A DNA stretch of 64,000 nucleotides from Taeniopygia guttata (taxonomy: Eukaryota > Chordata > Aves > Passeriformes > Estrildidae): contig NC_133026.1 in NCBI RefSeq assembly GCF_048771995.1, positions 150,497,001 to 150,561,000 on the forward strand. Direction: 5' to 3'. The notes under the pieces were generated by a model. It was not told where the DNA came from. It saw only the letters and a list, made by a program, of their open reading frames with translations, and searched no databases. The position numbers were made by a program, and so were the translations under genes. Of this stretch, positions 11,501 to 23,500 are shown piece after piece (within the stretch, counting starts at the first letter, position 1; the number at the start of each line of letters is the position of its first letter).

Positions 11501-14500
11501 ATGTTCACCCCGGGAATGTCCTACCATGGTGGGATGTTCACCCTGGGAGTGTCCTACCACGGTGGGATGTTCACCCCTGGGAATGCCCTACCACGGTGGG
11601 ATGTTCACCCTGGGGAATGTCCTACCACAGTGGGATGTTCACCCCGGGGAATGTCCTACCACGGTGGGATGTTCCCCTCTATGGAATGTCCTACCATGGT
11701 GGGATGTTCACCCTGGGAATGTCCTACCACGGTGGGATGTTCACCCCTGGGAATGTCCTACCATGGTGGGATGTTCACCCCAGGGAATGTCCTACCTTGT
11801 CAGGGTGCCTGGCCACGGGGTGATTCCCATAAAACCAGGAGCTGCCTGAGTGTCCCTCACCTCCTCCATCCCACCTTGGAAGTTGTTCTGTGGGATCAAG
11901 GTGCTTCTGTTTCATCCCTGGGGATTTATATCCTCCCTGGCAAGGAGGGAAAAGAATGACCGTCCCTGCTCCTGCTCATGGTGCTTTTTTAACCCCAAAA
12001 CCCCGCTGGAGCATCCGTAAAAATCACCTTTCTGTGTGGATTAACCAGTGGTTAGGATGTTGTTGGGACGTTCTCCCAACAGTAGGAATTGTTGGGGCTC
12101 CATGTCTTGGTGCTCGTTACCTCAAAGCTTTAATTGGGCTAAACTAATCCAGTTGGTGGAAGCTGGGATTAGGGTGCCATGGAGCTACATCATCACCTCA
12201 TCCCACATCCCTATGCAGGGAAGGAGCTCAATTTTGGGATATCACCTCACCTGGGTGATGGCAAAACCCCACCCAGAGGTTTGGGAGGTTCCTTTTTCCT
12301 GGAGAGGCTCCTCTAAAATCACCAATGACCCCCCACACACACCCCAAAAAATCACCACCCACTGCTGATTCTGTGCAAGATCCTGCAAAATCCCCAGGAA
12401 ACTTCAGCTCCTGCTTGGAGGTGCTGATCCTGAGGTGGAATTCCAGCTTTGAGCCAGGAAAAGGAGGGTGGCACTCAGAGCTGAGCACAGGATCCGTGCA
12501 TGTCTGGACCTTGTGGATACAGGAGCAGATCTGTGGGAGCAGAAGGTGATGGGAGGAAGGGCACCCAGTTTTGGAGAGGTATTTTAGGTCCTCGTGGAGA
12601 AGAACTTGTTATCCAGTCATGGAAATAACGCATTTCCAGCTCCTTGTTTTTTCTGGAAGCAGTGTGAGCTGCCAGGTCAGGACCTCAGGTTGCTCAGATG
12701 CTGTGCCTCAGTTTCCCCCGGGGAGCCTTAGGATCTGTCTTTTCCCATACAACAGCTCGATCCCCATGGGAATGAGTAGGCATCCTCCAAGGTCATCCAG
12801 AAGGATGAAAAAAGGATGAAAAAAGGATGAAAAAAAGGATGAAAACCCTTCTGTAAATATGCAATCCTGCCATGCTGCCCCACCATTCACTTTTCCTAGT
12901 CTGGAGTGGGAGAAATCCCCATCCTGGTGCTGGGCCAGAGCATCCTCACCCCCTGGTCCATCCCTCTCTTCCCACTCTCTGGGATTTTATGGAAGTATCG
13001 GGATCTCCCAGATCTCACGCCTGCCCTGGACCATTTTAAATCGCCCCCACTTCAAGCCAGCATCCCTCTTGGAGAGGGATTAGTGGGAAGTGCTGATGTC
13101 TCTGTTAGGGATTGTCAGGGCCAGGACACGGATCCTGGCTCTCCCCAGGACCCCCAGGATAATTACACGCTTGGTTAAGCAGCCTCTGGACACGTGTCCG
13201 TGTGTCCATGCCTGGGATCCTGTCCATGCCTGGGAATGCCTGGAGCACGGCCTCCAAAATTAACCTTGTCCTGCTCGTCGCCCTCAGCAGACCCCAGTTC
13301 CCAGCATAAGGAATCTGGTGGAAAACAGCCCCCAAAAAAGGATCTTTACAAGAAATTAAAGGAAAGGGGGGTGAAGGCAGCGTGAAAAATCCAAGAGGAT
13401 TTTGGAGAGGTGGTTTGACAACATCTCCAGCCTTGTTAATGGCAAATAACTAGAATTCGGACTTTTTAGGGAGAAAACCCAGTTGGGATTTATCACTGTT
13501 GGACAAGGAGGAAATGTTTTATTCCAGGTTTTAAACCACACCACAGGATCTCGGCAGGATGTGGTCTTCCAATTTCTCCTGTCCAGGAGGGTCTGAGCTG
13601 CCACATCCTGCAAGAAGGGATGACCCAGGTGCCCAGGCCAGCAGGAATTCCCAACACAACCATTCCCTCCAGCCCCTTTGCTCCCCTCCTAGTGCCTGAA
13701 AAAAATCTCCCAGGCTCTCAGCATCCCTAAAATCCCACGGGGCAGAACCTGCTCCTCCATCATCTCCCCACCATTCCAAGTCTTTTTTTTTTTTTACAGC
13801 ACGCTGCTCGCTTAGCATTAGAAAAGAAAAGGGATTTTCGCAGCTGGAACTGACTTCCAGAGTGTTTTAATCGCCCAGGACAATGGAGACAATGCGGGGA
13901 GGAGTTTGGAGACAGAGTTCTGACAGGATCGAGGCAAATCCGCTGCAGATGTGGTTTCCAGGAAGCTGCTGCTCGGGTGTATTGTGCAGCCCCTCGCTGC
14001 TCCCTTTTCCCCTGGTTTTTCATGGGAATGGGCTGTTTGCCCTGGGGGAGAAGGATTTTGGGGTGTTGGTGGATGAAAAATTGCTGCTGGCAGCCCAGAA
14101 ATTCCCCATGTCCTCGGTTCATCATTTTTCCCATTTTCCTGGCAGCAGGAAGATGGGAAAATTTGGGTCTCACCTGCTCAGGTGACGTGCTCCAAGGACT
14201 GGAGCCCCTCTGCTCTGGGAGAGCTGGGAATGTCCAGCTTGGAGAAGGGAAGGGTCCAGAGAGAGCTCAGAGCCCCTTCCAGGTGCCTAAAGGAGCTCCA
14301 GGAGAGCTGGAGAAGGAATTTGTACAAAGGGATGGAGAGACAGGACACAGGGAATGGCTTCCCACTGCCAGAGGGCAGGGATAGAGTGGATATTGGGAAG
14401 GAATTCCACCCTTTGAGGGTGATGAGGGCCTGGCACAGGTTGCTCAGAGAAGCTGTGGCTGCTCCTGGATCCCTGGAAGTGTCCAAGGACAGGTTGGATG

Positions 14501-17500
14501 GGATTGGAGCAACCTGGGATAGTGGAAGGTGTCCGTACCTATGGCAAGGGTTGGAATGCTCTGAGCTTTAAGGTTTCTTCCAACACAAACCATTCCTGGA
14601 ATTAGGAACAGTTCCCAGAGTTTGGGTGCAAGGCCAGATCCTGGAGGAGTTAAATCCAAGGAGTTAAATCCAAGGAGTTAAATCCAAGGAATCCTGGAGG
14701 AGTTAAATCCAAGGCCAGATCCTGGAGGAGTTAAATTCAAGGAATATCAGGAACTTGTTAGCAAAGCCCTGGTAGCCACTGGCTTCTCACCACTCCCTGG
14801 CACCCTGTGGATGGGCAGGTTTGGGGTCGAGTGGCTGCTTTTTTAACCTATAAACCCATTTTTATCCCCAAAATCTGCCTGTTCTTAAGGAAGAGACTTT
14901 GCTCCGAGCCACAAGAGCCGTGCAGTGACAACGGAGTTTCTTTCCTTGAGAACTTGTGTCACTTGTGCTAAAATCCCAGCCTGATCCGTGAAATTTGGCT
15001 TGCGGTCATCCAGCAAAAGAAGGCTGGATAAAGCCTCCACTGTTTTCTGGAGCTTTTCCGCCAAGAAAAACTATTCTTCCCCTCTTTTCTTGCTTAATCA
15101 GCCCAATTCCTCCCCCATCCCTTATTCCTCTCTGCATTCAGCTTTTCTTTCCCGTTTGGATCCCGCCGAGGGTTTCCACCAAGGCACGTCTGCAGCCTTC
15201 CCCACCACCACATCGGAAACGCAGCCGGGCTGGAAATTCTCCGGGAAATGACCCATTTCCTCGTCAGGACAATACCCCTGGCGAGGTGCTCCGGCCGCCC
15301 TGGGTCACACAAAGCCCTTTCCGGTGTTGGTGGCTCGTTCCCAGAGGACAAACCTGCCCCGGGGGGTGATGGTTGTGGGATCAAGAACAATTTTGTGTGT
15401 TGTTCCTAACATGATGTTATTATTCTTGCTCCCAGTGGGATGTGTCCACTGGGAAAACTGGAAATGTCCCTTGGTGGAGTAGCACTGAGGAAGAGCGTGG
15501 TCCGGAAACCCGTCCCTGCCGCCACCGTTGGAGCTTTATTTAGCGGGATAATGAGGGAGCAGAGCAGCAGGAAAGCAACGCCCTGCGGTCCCGGCTGCTG
15601 GGGCTCCAAATTGCCACTTTTGGGAAGGGTTCTCCAAGGAAAACACGAGCTCAGCCTATCCCAGAGCAGGATCTGGCATGGGGAGGAAAGGTGGCCGGAG
15701 ATTTGCTGGTTGGGATGGGGTGGGATGAGCCTGGAGGATGCGTGGCAGCCGCAAAGCTGGAAAAGAGTGGGCAGCGCTGTCGGGTGGCCACGTCCTGGGC
15801 ACACGAGCTCCTGGAGGACACACAGGGATGGGGACCATCAGGCACATGCAGTCAGGGCTGCAGGGACACCCTGTCCTTGGGACATGGATCCCTGGATGAG
15901 ACTTTTCCGTGGTGTCCGTGGTGCTGTCACTCAGCTGCGGGAGCATGGCAGGGACCTCATCCTGGGGACATCCCGGGACACAGATCCCCGGAGAACACGT
16001 GACTGTGTCATCCTGGTCCTCTGACACAGCTGTGGCAGCACTGCAGGGACCTTATCCTGGGGACATCCTGGGACACTCCATCCTGGGGACATCCTGGGAC
16101 ACAGATCCCTGGAAGACACAAGGCCGTGGCACTCTGGTGCCATGGAGACACCTCGTCCTGGGAACACAATTCCCTGGAGGACACGTGGCCATGGCATCCA
16201 TGGTGGTGCACTCAGCTGCATCAGCACTGCAGGGACACCCTGTCTGGGGACATCCTGGGATACCCCATCCTGGGGACATCCTGGGACACAGATCCCTGGA
16301 AGACACAAGGCTGTGGCAGCCTGGTGCCATCCTATTCCAACGGGCAGTGCCACAGGGACATCCCATCCTGGGGACACAAATCCCTCAATGGATGCTCCAT
16401 TCCCATGGTGCCATCGCACATCACTGGAGGACACTGGGGACATGTCACCCTCAAAGACACATGGCCACAGCACCCATAATTCCATCACGTGCTCCTGAGG
16501 GTATCCCACCTTGGGAACGAGGTTCTCCAGAGGACGCGTGTTCTCCTGGAATTCCCACTTCCCTGAACCACTCACATGAAGCTGCGGTGGCAGGGGACAC
16601 TTTCATGTTCCTCTCTCCCCACAGTCGACATTCGGGAGATCAAGGAGATCCGCCTGGGGAAGAATTCCCGGGATTTCGAGCGCTACCCCGAGGACGCTCG
16701 CAAGCTGGACTTCACCATGTGCTTCATCATCCTCTACGGGATGGACTTCAGGCTGCGGACGCTCAGCGTGGCCGGTGCGTTGGGTCCCTCCCCATTCCCT
16801 GTGTCCATCCTTGGAGTCCCACCCCCTTCCCAACATCCCATCATCCCCATCCCAACCTCATCACCCTCCCCTTCCTCCAACAGCTTTCTGCGAGGAGGAC
16901 ATCAACCTGTGGATAACGGGGCTCAACTGGCTGGTGGCTGACACCCAGAGAGCCCAGACCCCACTGCAGATCGAGAGGTGAGGAAGGACCAGCAGATCCC
17001 ATGTCCTGGTCCCTGTTTTGGGAAGAAAAACTGCCCTGGGTTTGGTCCTCTTTGGGATTGAGCACTGTCTGTCCACCGTTTTCTTCCCAGGTGGCTCCGG
17101 AAGCAGTTTGATGGGATGGACCGGGCCAGGGAAGGCAGGTGAGCCACCAGTACGGTGGGTTCAGCTGGACAGAACCATATTTTTCCTGTTGCATCCCAAA
17201 CCTGGAGGTTGAGCCAGGCTGGGGGTGAGGTTTGTGGGACAAGGGAGCATCAGGGTTTTTGGGATGCTTGAAGGCACCAAAAATCAGAGATTGTGTGCAG
17301 GTCATATCCTTGTGACCGTGAGGACCACTGGGACCCATCCCCAGTGCCACCTTCTCACCAGTGCCAGAGGGGCCAGGGCATTTGTCCAGCCCATAATTAT
17401 CTTCCCAAGACAGGAAAACCCAAAACCAAGGGAATTTGGACTAAAATTATTATGGGAATGGGCATCATCTCCAAGTAGGATGATGTCTTAAGAGTGCCCA

Positions 17501-20500
17501 GTTGGTTCTTGGATGCACTTCCTCTCCTTGTCCCTCTGCTCACACTCGTGCCAGACACCACGTAATTAATCAGAAACATGGAATCATGGAATGGTTTGGG
17601 TTGGAAAGGACTTTAAAAATCATCTAGTTCCACCTTCCACTGGACCACGTTGCTCCAAGCCCCAATCCAACCTGGCCTTGGACACCTCCCAGAATGAGAC
17701 ATCCACAATTTCCCTGGGATCCACAGGCCAAGAGGGTAGGATCCCTATGCCAGGCACCAGGATTTGGGGTGGGACCCTTGGTGTTGGGAGCTGAGACTCA
17801 TCCAGGGATCTGGCAGTGCCCTGACTCCGGTTTTCCCTCTGGCAGCATCACGGTGAAGGACCTGAAGGCGATGCTGCCCCAGGTCAACTACCGCGTTCCC
17901 AACATGAGATTCCTGCGGGATAAACTCGTGGTAAGGACCCTCTGGACACCCCAGCTATGAGGGAGATGCTTTTCAACCCACTCCACATGGACTGGGGCCA
18001 CCGTGGTGTCCCTGGTTCCGATGGGAGTGGCCCCGCTCTCATCCAGCCCCGTCTCCCACAGGAAGTGGAGGCCAGGAATGAGATGACTTTCTCCCACTTC
18101 ATCCAGTTCTACAAAAACCTGATGTTTGATGCCCAGAAGTCGGTAAGACCCGTGGTTTGGACTCCCAAATGTCCCCATCCTGGTGGGATGTGTTCCCCCT
18201 CCAGCTAAGCCTGGACCCCTTCTCTGCCTTCCAGGTCATTGAGCAGCTGGAGCTCTCCTTCCCCTTGCGGTGAGTTCCCAGCTCCCATCCCAATCAATAT
18301 TCCAAGAGTTGAATCTGTAGAAATACAGACAGGCTGTGGGGTAGAGAAGAGAATAGGAGTGGGAATGGGAGAGGGGATGGGAGCAGGATTGGGAGAGGGG
18401 ATGGGAGACGGGATGGGAATGTGGGTGCAGAAAGGATGGGAGCAATGATGGGAGCTGGGATGGAAGCAAAGGTAGGAGCAGAAATGGGAAAAGGGGTGAG
18501 CAGGGATGGGAGATAGAGCAGCTGCCAGGGATGTAAGGACACGTCACCCTGACCTCCTCCCAGTATCCTCGGATGAAGCTGCACATTCCAGCTGGTGCCG
18601 GCCTCTCCCAATGGAGGGACTGGTGGGAATGGGGGTCGTGGGGAGGCTGAGCTGCAGATTGCCGTGGGAATCTATCCCAATTCCTTCTCCTGCTCCTCAC
18701 TGGGGGCTGCTCCTTGTCCCAGGAATGTGGACCGCCCTGAGCTGTGCCAAGTGTCCCTCTACGACTTCCAGAAGTTCCTGCTGCATGACCAGAAGGTGGG
18801 GTTTCCCTGAGAACTCTGCAGCCTAAGGAATCCACGTGGGATGCTCCAGCCCAGTTCCCCCCTAACAACAGCCATGTTTGTGTCCCAGGAATCCTGGGCC
18901 AGTGACGTGGGCGTGGTGCGGGACTACATGTGCTCCTACCTCAAGGAGAGCTCCAACGAAGCGTCGGATCCCTCCTTCCAGCTGGATGAGGTGGGTGGCC
19001 CCACACCATCCCCACAGGGATCTCCCCGGCAGCATCAGGCTCTGACCTCTCTGCTTCTCCCCCTCAGTTCCTCACATACCTCTTCTCCAAGGAAAACATG
19101 GTGATGGATGCTAAGTATGAGCGTGTGGTGCCTGAAGAGATGAACCACCCCTTGTCCCAGTACTGGATCTCCTCATCCCACAACACGTAAGGAATTTTCC
19201 CCACACGGGTGTTCCTCAGGGACATCCAGGAGCATCCCGTCATCCTTGTCTCTCCTCTGTAGGTACCTGACAGGAGACCAGTTCTCCAGCGAGTCCTCCC
19301 TGGAGGCGTACGCCCGGTGCCTGCGGATGGGCTGCCGCTGCATCGAGTGTGAGTCCCACCAGCCCTTCTCGGGGATGCTGGAACCCCTCATGTCCCATCA
19401 AACAGACCATTCCCTGCCCCCATCCCATGGCACCAGGGCAGAGGGTCTTTCCCTGTCATTTGGGTGCTCAAAAAAATGGTCTCCAGCACATAGTTGGTGG
19501 CAAACATGAATTAACCAAGGTGTTTTCCTTCTCAGTGGATTGCTGGGATGGCCCGGACGATCTCCCCATCATCTACCACGGCCACACGCTCACCTCCAAG
19601 ATCAAATTCCTGGATGTGCTGCACACCATCAAGGAGCACGCCTTCGTCACCTCTGAGTAAGCCCCAGCTCTCCCAGTTGTCAGAATCTGTGGTATTTAGA
19701 TGATTCTGAGATTGTAGAAAGTCTCTGAGCCCCTCAGCCAAAGAAGAAGTCGTAATTTGTCTGTGCTGGTTTCAAGGTTGTTTATTTTGTTTATCTCTAA
19801 CATGTTCTGCTGCCCTGCCGCAGCTCTGTCCTGCAGGGCAGCGTGTGGGGCTCTGCCCTCAGTGGGATGGTACAAACATTAAATACCAGAAACTACCTGT
19901 GCTGTATTTACAATAATGTGCCAATGTAACATCCCTCAGTGGGATGTTACAAACATTATATACCAGAAACTACCTGTGCTGGATTTACAATAACGTGCCA
20001 ATGTAACATCCCTCAGTGGGATGTTACAAACATTAAATACCAGAAACCACCTGTGCTATATTTACAATAATGTGCCAATGTAACATCCCTCAGTGGGATG
20101 TTACAAACATTAAATACCAGAAACTACCTGTGCTATATTTACAATAATGTGCCAATGTAACATCCCTCAGTGAGATGTTACAAACATTATATACCAGAAA
20201 CTACCTGTGCTATATTTACAATAATGTGCCAATATCTATCATCTACGTTGAACAGTGTGTCCCCAGCCTAAACCAACAGAAAAATGCCAACACCACAGTG
20301 AAACATGGAGGGCATGAAGAAGGAGAAAAAGGACAAGACACACCCAATTTCCTCCATCTTGTCCCCTTTGGACCCCTTATCTAGAATCCTAAAATTTTAC
20401 TTTTGCACCCGTGCCACACTTAATTATTACTCATATCAAACACTCAGAGCTTGTAATTCATCCTGTAAGACTGAAAACTCTTTTCCATGGACAGAGATCA

Positions 20501-23500
20501 CAGACAGTGTCTCTGGGGGCTCTGTACAGGGGGGTTCCTGACCCCCTGCCAGGCTCCCAGACCTTCCAGGGCAGCCAGAGGGATGCCCTGGACTCACACA
20601 CCCAGTGAGCTCTGAATTCTGGGAGCGTCTCCCTCACCTCATCTGAGGCCACCTTTCCCACCTGCTTGCTCCAGGTTCCCCATCATCCTCTCCATCGAAG
20701 ACCACTGCAGCATCGTCCAGCAGAGGAACATGGCCTGCCACTTCAAGAAGGTTTTTGGGGACATGCTCCTCACCAAGCCAGTGGACATCAACGCTGATGA
20801 GCTGCCCTCGCCCACCCAGCTGAAGAAGAAAATCCTAATCAAGGTGTGGAGCAGGCAAAACCCCTGTTTGCAGGAGAGACACCGATTGTGTTGGGTTCTA
20901 CACCAAGAGATGGTCAAGGAGAACCAGGGATGGTGGGAAGGCACCTGTGGGAGGTTGATCCTGAGGGTTGGGAGGTCAGTGTGACAGGGATGCCATGGCC
21001 ACCACTGAGCTCCCCTCCTTGGGTGTCCCCCAGCACAAGAAACTGGTCGAAGGGAACCTGTACGAGGAGGTCTCCACTGCCAGTTACTCAGAGAACGACA
21101 TCAGCAACTCTATCAAGAATGGAATTCTCTACCTTGAAGACCCCATCGACCACGTAAGGGAGGCCCTCAGGGGCTGAGTGGGATCTGTCAGACATTGGGG
21201 TTTGGGATGGGCTCTCCTAGAGCACTGCAATGCTTCGAGGGGGAAGAAAGGGATTAAAAACCCCATCCCAAAGCTCCATCCTTCTGTGTCATCCTCTTCC
21301 TCACCCCACCGATGCTCTTCCTCCTTCCCAGACCTGGAGCCCTCATTATTTTGTCCTGACAAGCAACAAGATTTACTACTCAGAGGAGACATCCCGCTAC
21401 CAGTTCAACGAGGATGAAGAGGAGGTGGAGCAGAAGGAGGTGCGTGAGGGGCAGGGCGCGCCCGCTGGGTGAGGTGACAGCTCCATGGGGAGGGTCACAG
21501 GGTGACAGCACCCAATTTGGGATGAACTTGCAGGAGTTCAACAACAACGAGCTGCACTTCACGGAGAAGTGGTTCCACGGCAAGCTCGGGGGTGGCCGTG
21601 ACGGGCGACAGATTGCGGAGAAGCTGCTGCACGAGTACTGCACCGAGATGGGCGGCAAGGACGGCACCTTCCTGGTGCGCGAGAGCGAGACCTTCGTGGG
21701 CGACTACACCCTCTCCTTCTGGTAGGAGCTCCAGCAGGGAGGCAGCATCCCACCCTCCCCGGGTGACCCTCCAGTCAGCGCCTGGTTTGGTAGCTGGAAT
21801 GGCTTTTTTGGGGGAAATGTCACCTTTTTGTGCAGCTCGTAGACCCCAAAGTGTGGGATGGTGGAGATGTGGACCCGGATTGACTTGGCTTTCTCCCACC
21901 CTCATGGCAGGAGGTCCAGCCGGGTGCAGCACTGCCGGATCCACTCGCGGCAGGAGGCCGGGGCCACCAAGTTCTACCTGACGGACAACCTGGTCTTCGA
22001 CAGCCTCTACAGCCTCATCTGCCACTACCGGGAGGTGCCACTGCGCTGCAACGAGTTTGAGATGCGCCTCACCGACCCCGTCCCCCAGCCCAACGCCCAC
22101 GAGAGCAAAGAGTGAGGATCCTTCCAATCCCCATCCCCTTGATCCCAAGGGTCCACCAGCCTCCTCCAGTCCCAGCATGTCGGAATCTGTGGGTATTGGT
22201 GATTCCGAGATTGTAGAAAGTCTCTGTCTTTCTGCCCCGTTGCCAAAGAAGAAGCCATAATTTGTCTGTGCTGTTTTCAAGGTTGTTTATTCTGTTTATC
22301 TCTAACATGTTCTGCTGTCCTGCCGCAGGTCTGTCCTGCAGGGCAGCGTGTGGGGCTCTGCCCTCAGTGGGATGGTACAAACATTATATACCAGAAACTA
22401 CCTGTGCTATATTTACAATAATGTGCCAATATCTATCATCTACGTTAAACAGCGTGTCCCCAGCCTAAACCAATAGAAAAATGCCAACACCACAGTGAAA
22501 CATGGAGGGCATGAAGAAGGAGGAAAAGGACAAGACACACCCAATTTCCCCCATCTTGTCCCCTCTGAACCCCTAATCTAGAAACCTAAAATTTTACTTT
22601 TGCACCCGTGTCACACTTAATTATTAGTCTTATCAAACACTCAGAGCTTGTAATTCATCCTGTAAGATTGAAAACTCCTCTCCATGGACAGAGATCACAG
22701 ACAGTGTCTCTCGGGGCTCTGTACAGGGGGGTTCCTGACCCCTGCCAGGGTCCCAGACCTGCCAGGGCAGCCAGAGGGAAGCCCTGGATTCCCACACCAG
22801 CAGGGTGTGGAGATGCCGATGCCAGCCCCCTGTCCCCATGTTCTCCCTGGGCAGGTGGTACCATGCCAGCTTGACACGTCTCCAGGCCGAGCACATGCTG
22901 ATGCGTGTCCCGCGGGATGGAGCATTCCTGGTGCGGAAGCGCAGCGAACCCAACTCCTACGCCATCTCCTTCCGGTGAGTGTGGCCACCACAAGGCCACC
23001 TGGGCTTGGCCAAGCTGAGGACTTGTGATAACTTGTCTGTTGTGACCCCGAGCTAGCTGGCAGGGGTTTGCTGTGGGTGACATGATGGTGTCATGGAGGG
23101 GAAACCCTCTCCATCACATCCTCGGGGTGGTCACCTTTGGTGTCATTCCCAAACATCACCTCCCACCTGTCCCCATCATGGAGCCAGGATTCAGCCACCC
23201 CTCACCCATTCCATTCCCGTCTCTCCTGGCCCCAGGGCGGAGGGGAAGATCAAGCACTGCCGCATCCAGCAGGAAGGGCGGCTCTTCATGCTGGGCAGCT
23301 CAGCCGAGTTCGAGAGCCTCGTGGACCTCATCAGCTACTACGAGAAGCACCCGCTGTACCGCAAGATGAAGCTGCGCTACCCCATCAATGAGGAGACCCT
23401 GGAGAAGATGGGTACCACTGTGAGTTCTCCCAGCAGTGGGGATGGTGGGGGTTCTGTGACAAAGGCAACCAAACCCCATCCTCAGCTCCAGCATCTTCAG

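Noticed and set aside
10801-11959. Three overlapping frames of 340-342 codons on the + strand
   Set aside because: They encode rotations of one 34-35-bp repeat inside PLC-gamma intron 1, with no start context, no domain and no non-repeat ends.
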